DNA from: DROE01 sp964569865
GTDB taxonomy: Bacteria > Pseudomonadota > Alphaproteobacteria > Rhizobiales > Devosiaceae
DNA length: 64,000 nt
Reading direction: 5' to 3'
Assembly (NCBI GenBank): GCA_964569865.1
Contig: CAZMVQ010000001.1
Span: 20,025 to 84,024, forward strand
The notes beneath the pieces are model-generated. The model worked only from the letters and a program-made list of their open reading frames with translations. It was not told where the DNA came from and did no database searches. Positions 1-8,362 of the stretch are shown in pieces. Both the position numbers and the translations under genes were made by a program. The stretch's first letter is position 1; each line of letters begins with the position of its first letter.

Positions 1-46
1 AAAGCTGCACAAGCTGCTCAATTTCGCTGCCGCTGGATTTGGACAT
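1..46 (-). CDS. recR: Recombination protein RecR (N-terminal 15 residues only)
   Basis: The first 15 codons read MSKSSGSEIEQLVQL, which fits the start of RecR, the zinc-finger/Toprim protein of RecFOR recombinational repair. The gene runs off the left edge. A GGAG sequence lies about 8 bases before the ATG at 46. It follows ybaB on the same strand after about 50 bases, and the order dnaX-ybaB-recR is widely conserved in bacteria, which supports the call more than the short peptide does. Confidence 0.8.
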   Translation of the reverse strand, partial: MSKSSGSEIEQLVQL

Positions 47-88
47 GGATTTATTCTCCGGGCAGAAAAATACCCAATGTTAAAAACT

Positions 89-103
89 GGGATCGGGTCC
101 CTA
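89..103. repeat. Degenerate copy of the boundary palindrome at the ybaB stop
   Basis: GGGA-TCGGG-TCCC is a short inverted repeat directly followed by TA, giving the ybaB TAG stop on the minus strand. It resembles the better-formed CTAGGGTC-AG-GACCCTAG copies elsewhere in the window. Function unknown. Confidence 0.4.
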
Positions 104-424
104 AAACGGCAATTTCATTCCCGGTGGAATTGGCAGACCGGCGGTAATATCCTGCATTTTTTCAGACTTTAAAGCATCAGCTCTACCCAAAGCATCACTA
201 TGGGCAGCTATCAACAGATCTTCAAGAATTTCCGCTTCATCAGGGTTAAGCAGTGAGGGGTCGATCTTAAGAGCTTTAAGCTCACCCTTGCCTGAAAGTG
301 AAACATTGACCATGCCTCCCCCGGCGCTGCCCTCAACAAGGGAATTTTCTATCTCTTCTTGCATTTGGGACATTTTTTCCTGCATTTCCTGCATTTTGCC
401 CATCATGCCCATTATGTCTTTCAT
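101..424 (-). CDS. ybaB: YbaB/EbfC family nucleoid-associated protein
   Basis: A 107-residue protein of the YbaB/EbfC family, small dimeric DNA-binding proteins that coat the nucleoid. The Met- and Gln-rich N-terminal helix (residues about 1-30), the GGGMVNVSLSGKGELKALKIDP core and the C-terminal GLPIPPGMKLPF are typical and full length. The start ATG overlaps the dnaX stop by 4 bases (ATGA), so the two are probably translationally coupled; recR follows. The TAG stop at 101-103 lies in a small palindrome (89-103) like those at other operon ends in this window. Confidence 0.95.
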   Translation of the reverse strand: MKDIMGMMGKMQEMQEKMSQMQEEIENSLVEGSAGGGMVNVSLSGKGELKALKIDPSLLNPDEAEILEDLLIAAHSDALGRADALKSEKMQDITAGLPIPPGMKLPF

Positions 425-2220
425 TCTTTATCCTGACTTTTGTTGTTTTTATCGACTTGTTTTTTGTTTCCATCGGATTGAGGAGAATTCAGTTCACTAA
501 CCTCAACCAGTTGCGCATTTTTAAAGGTCTTCATAACCGCCAAAACCATCTCATCACTGTTTGCCGCTTCAAACAGGGAGGCTTTTTGGCTTGCTTTTGT
601 TTCACGCACAGTCGGGGCGCTTTTTTGCAGACCTTCTTGATCTTTATTGGACAGGCTGACCAGCCAGTTTTCACCAGTCCATTGCTTTAATCTTGTCGCC
701 AGAGTGGAAACAATTGAACGATCGGCATTTTTAGTCAGAGCAATTTCTATATGTCCTTTGACAAAACTGATTGGCCTGACGTCAGTTTCAAGGGCGTGCT
801 TAATTGCCAAATCGCGCTCTGCTGAAGCAAGCGCTATGAGTTGAGAAAAATTTTGGGGAGAATTTGTTTTATTATTATTCAGGTCAGCATCTGGCGCCAT
901 AGAGACCGCTGGATCGGCTAAAATCTGCTGTTCCCGGGCTAGACCCTGCCCACCGCCAGACACTGCGGAAAGCTGCGGTTTTGGAGCAGAATTGCTGGAC
1001 GATGAAACAGTAGGGGGAGATGTGTTTTGCTCAGATCCTGACTGATTTTGCAGCTTTTTTATCAGCTCATCAGGAGTTGGAAGGTCCGCAGCATAGGCAA
1101 GTTTAATCAGCACCATTTCCATTGCCTGCACGGCATCGCCCGATCTTGAAATTTCACTCAGGCCCTGCTGCAATATCTGCCATGTACGAGTGAGAACCCG
1201 CATGGATAATTGTCCTGAGAACTTCTCTGCCCTATCTCTCTCATCCGGAGAGATCGAAATATCGTTGGCGGTGGTTGGAACAATTTTTGTTCGCGAAACC
1301 AGATGGGTAAAGCGGGCCAGATCAGATATGATTGCCAATGGATCGACCCCGACATCATAAAGCGTGCGGGCCAGCGCAAGGGCCGGAGCAATTTCTCCAC
1401 TCAGCAAAGCCTCAAACAGGTCTATGGATTGGGTACGATCGGCAAGTCCGAGCATAGTTTTTACGGTATTAGAGACAATTTTTCCATCCCCGTGGGCAAT
1501 GGCCTGATCGGTCAGGGAAAGACAATCGCGAACAGAACCCTCCCCGGCCCTGATGATCATGGCCAGTGCATCACTTTCAAACTCGACATTTTCCTGTTCG
1601 AGCAAAGACGTGAGATGCCCCATCATCACATCGGAATTTACCCGTCGCAAATCAAACCGCTGACAGCGCGAAAGCACCGTAATCGGCACGCTGCGAATTT
1701 CCGTTGTGGCAAAAATAAACTTCACATAGGGGGGCGGCTCTTCCAGAGTTTTAAGCAGACCATTAAAGGCCTGCTTGGAGAGCATATGCACCTCATCAAT
1801 TATATAAACTTTAAAGGGAGCTGAAGCAGGCGCGTATTTTACCGAATCAATGATTTCGCGAATATCGTCAATGCCGGTATTTGAGGCCGCATCCATCTCG
1901 ATAACGTCCACATGTCGGCCCTCGATAATTGCCTGACAATGCACACCTGGTTGTTGAATATCCAGAGTGGGGCGTTTTGAATCTTCATTTTCAAAATTAA
2001 AGGCGCGGGCCAGAATTCGGGCCGTGGTGGTTTTGCCGACCCCGCGAACGCCGGTTAAAATAAAAGCGTGGTGGACCCGTCCCGACTTAAAGGCATTGGC
2101 AAAGGTTTGCACCATTGCATCCTGACCAACCAGACCGGAAAAATCCGTCGGGCGGTATTTGCGGGCCAGAACCAGATAAGGCTTCTCGGCCTGATCACTT
2201 TTATTTTTCTGGTCAGCCAT
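421..2220 (-). CDS. dnaX: DNA polymerase III subunit gamma/tau (clamp loader ATPase)
   Basis: A 599-residue DnaX, the ATPase of the polymerase III clamp loader. Visible motifs are Walker A GVRGVGKT at 57-64, Walker B DEVH at 142-145, sensor ATTE at 171-174 and the SRC arginine finger at 184-186. Only one cysteine (C95) remains where many DnaX proteins have a four-cysteine zinc module; the GVHCQAIIEGRHVDVIEMDAAS form is usual in alphaproteobacteria. A low-complexity Ser/Pro/Gln linker (roughly 405-460) precedes the tau C-terminal part. I chose ATG 2220 because homology begins just after it; an in-frame upstream extension to 2292 looks unconserved. The stop overlaps the ybaB start. Confidence 0.95.
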   Translation of the reverse strand: MADQKNKSDQAEKPYLVLARKYRPTDFSGLVGQDAMVQTFANAFKSGRVHHAFILTGVRGVGKTTTARILARAFNFENEDSKRPTLDIQQPGVHCQAIIEGRHVDVIEMDAASNTGIDDIREIIDSVKYAPASAPFKVYIIDEVHMLSKQAFNGLLKTLEEPPPYVKFIFATTEIRSVPITVLSRCQRFDLRRVNSDVMMGHLTSLLEQENVEFESDALAMIIRAGEGSVRDCLSLTDQAIAHGDGKIVSNTVKTMLGLADRTQSIDLFEALLSGEIAPALALARTLYDVGVDPLAIISDLARFTHLVSRTKIVPTTANDISISPDERDRAEKFSGQLSMRVLTRTWQILQQGLSEISRSGDAVQAMEMVLIKLAYAADLPTPDELIKKLQNQSGSEQNTSPPTVSSSSNSAPKPQLSAVSGGGQGLAREQQILADPAVSMAPDADLNNNKTNSPQNFSQLIALASAERDLAIKHALETDVRPISFVKGHIEIALTKNADRSIVSTLATRLKQWTGENWLVSLSNKDQEGLQKSAPTVRETKASQKASLFEAANSDEMVLAVMKTFKNAQLVEVSELNSPQSDGNKKQVDKNNKSQDKE

Positions 2221-2342
2221 TTGCAGAACTGCTCTTTTTTGGCCAAATGGAACGAGTTTGGCCAGAGGGAAAGGGTATGGGGTCAGGGGCATAACCCCAA
2301 CTCACTCAATACTTAAAAAAAGAGTATTGACCCAAAAGCTTG

Positions 2343-2434
2343 GCGGAAAGCTGGCAACGACCCATTTCAAAGCTCGTTAGGGCTGCTTCCTTCCGGACCT
2401 GACCCGGTTGGCGAGAGAATTGTCCGCGCCAGCC
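2343..2434 (-). ncRNA. ffs: Signal recognition particle RNA (4.5S type)
   Basis: On the minus strand the segment contains the near-invariant SRP apical loop GGTCAGGTCCGGAAGGAAGC (about 2385-2406), where Ffh binds. Outer arms GGCTGGC (5', near 2428-2434) and GCCAGC (3', near 2350-2355) can pair, giving the rod-like short bacterial SRP RNA of about 90-100 nt. The exact ends are estimated from pairing. It lies directly upstream of dnaX, as in many alphaproteobacteria. The RNA works with Ffh and FtsY in co-translational membrane targeting. Confidence 0.93.
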
Positions 2435-2515
2435 TTCCTAAGGTTTTATTTGTGCCATCGCCCTGCCAGATGCAAGAGGAAAGCGACAAAACCCGCAGTT
2501 TATTTGAAGGCTATT

Positions 2516-3532
2516 CTAATTTTTTGCTCCGGGATATACACCAAGAATAGAGAAATGGTCCGTGAAGAAGCCAAGTTCTTCAAAAGCCAGTTGCACATTT
2601 TTATCGTCAGGGTGCCCCTCAATATCCGCATAAAACTGGGTCGCGGTAAACGAGCCTTCGACCATATAGCTTTCCAGCTTGAGCATGTTGACGGAATTGG
2701 TGGCAAATCCGCCCATAGCCTTATAAAGGGCTGCGGGAACATTGCGCACCCTGAAAATAAATGTGGTTTTGATATTATTGCCATCAGGGGCCGGCTCGGA
2801 CTTGTCCCGCGACATTATCAAAAATCTGGTAGTGTTATGGGAGGCATCCTCGATATTTTTTTCTATTATCTCCAACCCGTAAATTTGGGCCGCAATGGTG
2901 GAGGCGATTGCAGAGCGCGATTTGTCGCCCAGTTCCGCCACTTCCCGGGCAGAGCCTGCCGTATCAACGGCATTTATCGCTGTTAGACCATGTTTAGAAA
3001 TAAACCGGCGACACTGGCCCAAAGCCACAGACAGGCTTTGCACAGATTTAATGTCAGCTAGCTTTGCCCCCGCCAATCCAAGCAGGTTCATGCGAATGGG
3101 GAGAAAATATTCACCAACAATAAAAAGAGAGCTTTGGGGCAAAATATGATGGATGTCGGTAATGCGTCCATAAAGGGAATTTTCCACAGGCACCACGGCA
3201 AAATCAGCTTCGCCCTCCTGCACGGCGGCAATTGTCTGCTCAAAGGTTACACAGGGTAAAAGTTTACCATCCGGGAATGTGGCCAAAGCCGCTGCATGGG
3301 AAAATGCGCCAAGCTCTCCTTGAAATGCAATAGTTTTTGGAAATGCAATAGTTTTTGGAAATGCANNNNNNNNNNNNNNNNNNNNNNNNNNNNNNNNNNN
3401 NNNNNNNNNNNNNNNNNNNNNNNNNNNNNNNNNNNNNNNNNNNNNNNNNNNNNNNNNNNNNNNNNTAGTTTTTGGAAATGCATTAGTTTTTGAGGCGGCT
3501 TCGGTTTTTGGCTTTTCACGGTCAGCGTTCAT
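2516..3532 (-). CDS. pheA: Prephenate dehydratase (interrupted by an N run)
   Basis: Prephenate dehydratase converts prephenate to phenylpyruvate in phenylalanine synthesis. The catalytic domain begins at IAFQGELGAFSHAAA, contains the active-site NTTRF motif, and is followed by a C-terminal ACT regulatory domain with the phenylalanine-binding-type LESY segment. A 100-base N run (3366-3465) cuts the N-terminal extension, which is made of in-frame 18-base repeats encoding AFPKTI; the true length is therefore unknown. ATG 3532 is preferred because of a GGGTGA upstream. An ATG at 3544 and an upstream TTG/ATG extension to 3634 are possible, but the latter starts inside an intergenic palindrome. 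The core is intact; the extension is odd. Confidence 0.9.
   Translation of the reverse strand: MNADREKPKTEAASKTNAFPKTXXXXXXXXXXXXXXXXXXXXXXXXXXXXXXXXXXAFPKTIAFPKTIAFQGELGAFSHAAALATFPDGKLLPCVTFEQTIAAVQEGEADFAVVPVENSLYGRITDIHHILPQSSLFIVGEYFLPIRMNLLGLAGAKLADIKSVQSLSVALGQCRRFISKHGLTAINAVDTAGSAREVAELGDKSRSAIASTIAAQIYGLEIIEKNIEDASHNTTRFLIMSRDKSEPAPDGNNIKTTFIFRVRNVPAALYKAMGGFATNSVNMLKLESYMVEGSFTATQFYADIEGHPDDKNVQLAFEELGFFTDHFSILGVYPGAKN
3309..3489. repeat. 18-base in-frame tandem repeat in pheA, copy number unresolved
   Basis: The unit GCAATAGTTTTTGGAAAT (plus strand) appears twice left of the N run and at least once right of it, with a diverged copy (GCATTAGTTTTT) at the right end. On the pheA strand each unit encodes AFPKTI, and the last one runs into the conserved IAFQG start of the enzyme, so the array probably arose by duplication of the domain's first residues. 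The left and right contig ends share 17 bases; merging them keeps the reading frame. Confidence 0.85.
3366..3465. other. Assembly gap (100 N) inside a tandem repeat
   Basis: Exactly 100 unknown bases, a placeholder length. The flanks end and begin within the 18-base pheA repeat, so the gap most likely reflects an array the assembler could not resolve. Confidence 0.9.
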
Positions 3533-3625
3533 TAGTTCACCCATGTGCACTTGCGGTTTTTTACATATAAGCCCGTTTATGTTCGTGCGGGCCATATAAT
3601 CTTCATGAATTAGAGCAAAAATATC

Positions 3626-3641
3626 CAGGGTCAAGACCTAA
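3626..3641. repeat. Copy of the GGGTC-GACC boundary palindrome
   Basis: CCAGGGTCAAGACCTAAG matches the window's palindrome family (GGGTC, two to three bases, GACCT). It lies upstream of pheA, between pheA and the divergent cytochrome c gene. Confidence 0.5.
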
Positions 3642-3847
3642 GCAACATGCGCACTAGAAAAGAAAACCAAGGAAATTGTGGACTTTTTGCGCCCTTTGTC
3701 GCACTTGTGGCAAACCCTGTTGCGCCGTGGCAGGGTTGCTTATAGTTTGCACGCAACTAAACTTAACGAGAATCAGTTATCGAGGGCTAGTTTTAGGTAA
3801 ATTTAATTAGCCTCTTAAACAATTTAACATTGCAGAATAATTGACTT

Positions 3848-3877
3848 GAAATAACTTGATTTGAAATAACTTGATTT
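3848..3877. repeat. 15-base tandem duplication upstream of the cytochrome gene
   Basis: GAAATAACTTGATTT occurs twice in perfect tandem, about 30 bases before the start codon at 3910. It lies in the 5' leader or promoter region. No regulatory role can be read from sequence alone. Confidence 0.8.
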
Positions 3878-3909
3878 GGCCTTGGGCGACCTTGGTGTGG
3901 AGAAACCAG

Positions 3910-5001
3910 ATGAACTCTTTTGAATTTAACAAAATCCTGGGTGCTGTTCTTGGCACCGTGATATTGATAATGGGCGTTGGCTTTATTGCCGATGCTCTTT
4001 ATGCACCCATTGAGGGCGAAGGTCCGGGCTATACTTTGCCGGAAGCGGATGATGGCAGTGCCGCAGTTGCTGTGGTTGAAGTTGCAGCTGTTCCGCTGGC
4101 CGAACTGCTGGCGGCATCTTCAGCATCGAACGGCTCGCGCCTGATTAGAAGTTGCGCCGCCTGCCACTCTGTTGATCAGGGCGGTCCAAACAAATCCGGC
4201 CCACCGCTTTATGATATTGTTGGAGCCTCAATCGGTGGAAATGCCACCTTCGCCTATTCCGATGTTCTTTCACAAATGAACCAGGATGGCAGTGTTTGGA
4301 CATATGAGGCTCTAAACAGCTTTATTGGTTCTCCTAAGGGTTTTGCCGAGGGTACAAAAATGACCTATCCGGGAATGCGCAAAGAACAGGACCGGGCTGA
4401 TTTGCTGGCCTATCTGCAATCCCTCTCAGAAACTCCTGTAGATTTCCCGGCAGCTGAAGCTGCTATGGAAGAAGCTGCACCTGTAGTTGAAGAGGGAGCG
4501 ACCGAAGAGGGAGCTGCGCCTGCTGCTGCGGAAACCTCTGCTGTTGCTGAAGAAGCCACACCGGTTGCTGCTGCTGAAGAGGTAGCTCCTGTTGCTGCAG
4601 AAGAAGCAGCTCCTGCCGCCCCTGCAAGCGAAATGTCTGAAATTGCCATGCTACTGGCTGGTGGTGATGCAACCAAGGGCGTTCGGGTAGCGCGCAGTTG
4701 TGCCGCATGTCACAATTTTGAACAGGGTCAGGGCAACAAGGCCGGACCTGTGCTTTATGACATAATCGGAAGCCAAATTGGTGCAAATGCAACCTACAAT
4801 TATTCCGATACACTTGTGGCCATGGGAGAAGCCGGAGACGTCTGGAGCTTTGAAAGCCTCAATGGATTTTTGATCAACCCGAGAGAATATGCTCCGGGAA
4901 CCAAAATGGCCTATCGGGGTTTGAGCAAGGAAGCCGATCGGGCCAATTTGTTGGCATATCTTAGAACTTTGTCCGAAAGCCCGGTTGAGCTGCCCCAGTA
5001 G
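3910..5001 (+). CDS. Membrane-anchored tandem (two-haem) cytochrome c
   Basis: A 363-residue protein with an N-terminal membrane anchor (about 10-30) and two class I cytochrome c domains. Haem motifs are CAACH at 82-86 and 264-268, with TKM methionine ligands at M151 and M333. The domains are closely similar, pointing to internal duplication, and are joined by an Ala/Glu/Pro-rich linker (about 183-240). Single-domain anchored relatives (CycM/c552 type) carry electrons from the bc1 complex to terminal oxidases in alphaproteobacteria; the two-domain form may bridge a longer distance (inference). ATG 3910 follows GGAG by 8 bases. A terminator follows the gene. Confidence 0.85.
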   Translation: MNSFEFNKILGAVLGTVILIMGVGFIADALYAPIEGEGPGYTLPEADDGSAAVAVVEVAAVPLAELLAASSASNGSRLIRSCAACHSVDQGGPNKSGPPLYDIVGASIGGNATFAYSDVLSQMNQDGSVWTYEALNSFIGSPKGFAEGTKMTYPGMRKEQDRADLLAYLQSLSETPVDFPAAEAAMEEAAPVVEEGATEEGAAPAAAETSAVAEEATPVAAAEEVAPVAAEEAAPAAPASEMSEIAMLLAGGDATKGVRVARSCAACHNFEQGQGNKAGPVLYDIIGSQIGANATYNYSDTLVAMGEAGDVWSFESLNGFLINPREYAPGTKMAYRGLSKEADRANLLAYLRTLSESPVELPQ

Positions 5002-5064
5002 GGGTGGTCAGCGATGGCTGGCTAGCCGGGAATTTTCAGGTTGAAACCCTAATTGCAAAATAAC

Positions 5065-5104
5065 AAACGGGCCGCTTCTTTATAAAAAGGGCGGTCCGTT
5101 TTTA
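5065..5104 (+). terminator. Rho-independent terminator after the cytochrome c gene
   Basis: AACGGGCCGC and GCGGTCCGTT form a stem with one mismatch around a 15-base loop, followed by a run of T. It lies 64 bases after the cytochrome stop and just before the ghrA ribosome-binding site. Confidence 0.8.
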
Positions 5105-5119
5105 TAAGGAGCGGCAAAA

Positions 5120-6061
5120 ATGCTATTATTGCATTTGCAGGAAGTGGATGAAAAGCTGTGGGCCAAACGGTTGCGAAAGCTTTTGGGCAGCTATAAAATT
5201 GTCACCAGAGATGATGATTTTAATCCCGATGATATTCACTATATATTCGTCTGGAAGCCTGAAGAAAACGCTTTTGACGGGCTGAATAATCTCAAGGCGG
5301 TATTGTGCCTTGGGGCCGGCGTTGATGCTTTGCTTACCCATCCTAACCTGCCGCAAACCACACCAATTGTTCGCTATGTGGATGATGAATTAACCCGATG
5401 CATGAGTGATTATGTGATTGCAAATGTAACCATGCATCATCGCGGATTTTCCCGTTTCAAAGCAGATCAGATCAAAGGGAAATGGGATCAATATTACCCG
5501 CCCCCCTCATGGGATATAAGTGTCGGAATTATGGGGTTGGGGGTTTTGGGAAAAGATGCAGCAACGCAACTGAAATCCATGGGCTATCAGGTAAACGGAT
5601 GGAGCCGTTCGCCCAAAAATATCGAGGGCATAACCGAGTTTTTTGGCCCCGACCAGCTGAATTCTTTTCTTGAGCAAACCGACATTGTTGTCAATCTGCT
5701 GCCGCTCACCCCTGAAACTTCTGGCATATTAAATTATGACAATTTCACAAAACTTCGCCGGGACAATTTGCGAGGCGGGCCGGCAATAATCAACGTTGCC
5801 CGGGGCGGGCATCAAAACGAAACCGATATTGAAAAAGCGCTCAAAGACGGCACCCTTGGAGCGGCCAGCCTTGATGTGTTTAATATCGAACCCCTGCCAA
5901 AAGACAGCGGTCTGTGGCAGTTGAACAATTGTTATATAACGCCCCATATCGCAGCTATCTCCAGCCCTGAAAGCGGCGCTTCTTATTTTGCACGGGTTAT
6001 ACGGGATCATGAAAACGGATTGGAACTAGTTAATCTGGTAAACATGGATTGTGGATATTAG
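5120..6061 (+). CDS. ghrA: Glyoxylate/hydroxypyruvate reductase A (D-2-hydroxyacid dehydrogenase)
   Basis: A 313-residue member of the D-isomer 2-hydroxyacid dehydrogenase family, GhrA branch, which reduces glyoxylate and hydroxypyruvate with NAD(P)H. The Rossmann motif GxGxxG is at G139-G141-G144, and the catalytic triad is R228 (INVARGG), E257 and H276 (TPHIA). Length and the C-terminal NLVNMDCGY ending match the family. AAGGAG lies about 9 bases before the ATG. It converges with the aminopeptidase gene 20 bases away. Confidence 0.9.
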   Translation: MLLLHLQEVDEKLWAKRLRKLLGSYKIVTRDDDFNPDDIHYIFVWKPEENAFDGLNNLKAVLCLGAGVDALLTHPNLPQTTPIVRYVDDELTRCMSDYVIANVTMHHRGFSRFKADQIKGKWDQYYPPPSWDISVGIMGLGVLGKDAATQLKSMGYQVNGWSRSPKNIEGITEFFGPDQLNSFLEQTDIVVNLLPLTPETSGILNYDNFTKLRRDNLRGGPAIINVARGGHQNETDIEKALKDGTLGAASLDVFNIEPLPKDSGLWQLNNCYITPHIAAISSPESGASYFARVIRDHENGLELVNLVNMDCGY

Positions 6062-6081
6062 GGGCAGGCTGGTAAGGTTGA

Positions 6082-7434
6082 TCAAGCGAACTTTTGTTTA
6101 AGCATCATAAAAGTCGCGCGAATTCCCTGATCTGTCCCCCCAAGCGAGCGACCGGGGCGGGATTTCGGGGCCCAGCCAAATATATCCAGATGCACCCAGT
6201 CATCAACATTTTTCACAAATCGGCGCAAGAAAAGCGCAGCTGTGACCGAACCGGCAAAACCTGTCGCACTGATATGGTTCACATCAGCAATGGAAGACGA
6301 AAGGTTGTCATCATAGGGGTCCCAAAGCGGCATATGCCACAAGGGGTCGCCCCACTGTCCCCCCAAGTCCATAAGTTCGCGGGCCAGTTTTTGGTTATCG
6401 GTATATAGCGGGGGAAGATCGGGGCCAAGTGCAACCCGGGCTGCTCCAGTAAGGGTTGCCATATCTATGAGCATTTGCGGCTTTTCTTCCGAGGCCAAAC
6501 TTAGAGCATCAGCTAAAATAAGCCGCCCTTCGGCATCGGTATTACCGATTTCTACGTTCAAACCGGATCGGGAGCGCAATATATCGCCGGGACGAAATGA
6601 ATTTGCAGAAACTGAATTCTCGACAATCGGCAGCAAAACCCGCAAGCGCAAATTCAGTTTTGCAGCTATAATTGCATGGGCCAGCCCCAAAACATTGGCA
6701 GCGCCGCCCATATCCTTTTTCATCAATAACATTCCAGCCGCAGGTTTTATGCTCAATCCCCCGCTGTCAAATGTTACTCCCTTGCCAACCAAAGTGACTT
6801 TGGGGCCGCTCTTTGGTCCCCAGCTCAAATCCAGCAAACGGGGGGCCTGCTCGGCAGCGCGACCAACCGCATGGACCATGGGAAAATTTTGTTCAAGCAG
6901 ATCGTCACCAATGATGGATTTGCAGGTCATTTTTCTCTGGCTTGCAAAAGACCTGATATATTCTTCAAACTTTTCAGGGTCCAGATCATTGGCTGGCGTA
7001 TTTATAAGATCGCGGGCGATAAAAGCTGCTTCGCTTAGAATTTTAGCCTGTTGGCTGCTATCATCGAGGCCAAAAAGCTCCACCGGATCACCGCTGGATT
7101 TATAGCGCTCAAACCTATAGGTCCCCAAAAGAAATGCCAGATTATCAAGCTCGGAATTTTCGAGGTTTGCGCTAAGTTGATATTTACCCCCCGGCAATTT
7201 GGCCGCAGCTTCTCCAAGCAAAAGCGGCTCGCGCCCCTTCTCCTCTCCCATGCCAAAAACATATCCGGCAATGGACCCGCTCTCACCGGGCAATGCCAGC
7301 AATCGGGCGCTTTGCCCTTTAAAATTGTGTTGCTTTAGCCAGTTTTTTTGCGATGAAGTCAAAAGAGGGGAATTGAGGCCTTCAGGCGATAGGCAAATCA
7401 ATTGGGTTGGGGTTTTAAAATGATCCGAAGTCAA
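6082..7434 (-). CDS. Leucyl aminopeptidase, peptidase family M17
   Basis: A 450-residue cytosolic M17 metallo-aminopeptidase that removes N-terminal residues from peptides using two metal ions. The signature NTDAEGRL is at 298-305. Metal and catalytic residues are visible: K218 and D223 in VGKGVTFDSGG, K230, D241, D300, E302 and R304. It is shorter at the N terminus than E. coli PepA, like the alphaproteobacterial branch. The start appears to be TTG at 7434, with AAAGGA about 8 bases upstream; I see no in-frame ATG near the domain start. Confidence 0.9.
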   Translation of the reverse strand: MTSDHFKTPTQLICLSPEGLNSPLLTSSQKNWLKQHNFKGQSARLLALPGESGSIAGYVFGMGEEKGREPLLLGEAAAKLPGGKYQLSANLENSELDNLAFLLGTYRFERYKSSGDPVELFGLDDSSQQAKILSEAAFIARDLINTPANDLDPEKFEEYIRSFASQRKMTCKSIIGDDLLEQNFPMVHAVGRAAEQAPRLLDLSWGPKSGPKVTLVGKGVTFDSGGLSIKPAAGMLLMKKDMGGAANVLGLAHAIIAAKLNLRLRVLLPIVENSVSANSFRPGDILRSRSGLNVEIGNTDAEGRLILADALSLASEEKPQMLIDMATLTGAARVALGPDLPPLYTDNQKLARELMDLGGQWGDPLWHMPLWDPYDDNLSSSIADVNHISATGFAGSVTAALFLRRFVKNVDDWVHLDIFGWAPKSRPGRSLGGTDQGIRATFMMLKQKFA

Positions 7435-7527
7435 CTTGAATGTCCTTTGCTCACCAGCGGCGAGAAATGTTTGGGGGGTTAGTAATTTAACTCTACGTTA
7501 GGGTTAATGATTTATTGAAATTGGTCA

Positions 7528-8349
7528 ATGGAAAGCCAAATTGAACAGCAAAAATATGCAATATGGACCGTCTCAAAAGAGGCGCGATCTACTTTGAGTT
7601 CTGCTCTGAGAGCTGTTTTGGTAGCCTCAGTTGCCTCAATCATACTATCGGCATGTGCCATAAATCAATCAAAACCAAGCGCTACCGACTATTCCAATCT
7701 TTCACAAATGGATGCGCAATCAAATCTGGCACAACTTGCTGCAAGGTTTGAAGCAAACCGAAGAGATAAATATGCCGCAATCAATTTTGCTGCTGCTCTA
7801 AGGTCAGCCGGACAGGCCAAACAGGCTGTGTCTGTATTGGAAATCACCCTTGCATATTTTAAGGGAGACCCGGACGTGGACATCGCCTATGCCAAGGCTC
7901 TTACCGCTGATGGACGTTTTGAGCAGGCCTTAAATGTTATAAACAATACCATTCGCCCGGAAAACCCCAACTGGAATGCGCTTTCGGTAAAAGGGGCAAT
8001 TCTTGATCAAATGGGACAGAATGCACAAGCACGAGCCCTTTATAATCAAGCCATGGTGCTGGCCCCCAATGAAGCTTCGCTGGAAGCAAATCTTGGCCTT
8101 TCCTATGCTATGACTTCAGAGCTGGAACGGGCCGAAATTCACCTGAAAAGCGCTTTAACAAAATCTGGTGCCACCAGTCGTATCAGGCAAAATCTGGCAC
8201 TGGTAATCGGCTTGCAGGGACGTTTTGACGAGGCCCGCGCCATATATAGCGCTGAATTACCACCCGATCAGGTTGAAACCAACATGGCCTATATTCGCGG
8301 CTTGTTAACGCAACAAAATCGCTGGGATAGTATTAAAGAAGCCGGTTAG
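7528..8349 (+). CDS. tadD: TadD-like lipoprotein with tetratricopeptide repeats
   Basis: A 273-residue protein with an N-terminal hydrophobic segment ending in a lipobox (SIILSAC, lipidated Cys43) and TPR repeats from about 60 to 260. This is the architecture of TadD, the outer-membrane lipoprotein or pilotin of the Tad/Flp pilus. It lies about 12 kb from tadC and on the opposite strand, whereas in many alphaproteobacteria tadD directly follows tadC. The ribosome-binding site before ATG 7528 is weak. It could serve another TPR role, but the fit with the nearby Tad locus is good. Confidence 0.75.
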   Translation: MESQIEQQKYAIWTVSKEARSTLSSALRAVLVASVASIILSACAINQSKPSATDYSNLSQMDAQSNLAQLAARFEANRRDKYAAINFAAALRSAGQAKQAVSVLEITLAYFKGDPDVDIAYAKALTADGRFEQALNVINNTIRPENPNWNALSVKGAILDQMGQNAQARALYNQAMVLAPNEASLEANLGLSYAMTSELERAEIHLKSALTKSGATSRIRQNLALVIGLQGRFDEARAIYSAELPPDQVETNMAYIRGLLTQQNRWDSIKEAG

Positions 8350-8362
8350 AACTCTATCGGAA

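Noticed and set aside
3533..3634. Longer PheA start including MTLDIFALIHEDY
   Set aside because: It begins inside an intergenic palindrome, has no clear ribosome-binding site and shows no family similarity.
4410..4813. Minus-strand open frames opposite the cytochrome c linker
   Set aside because: Ser/Ala- and Gln-rich products produced by the antisense of the repetitive Ala/Glu linker; no start signals.
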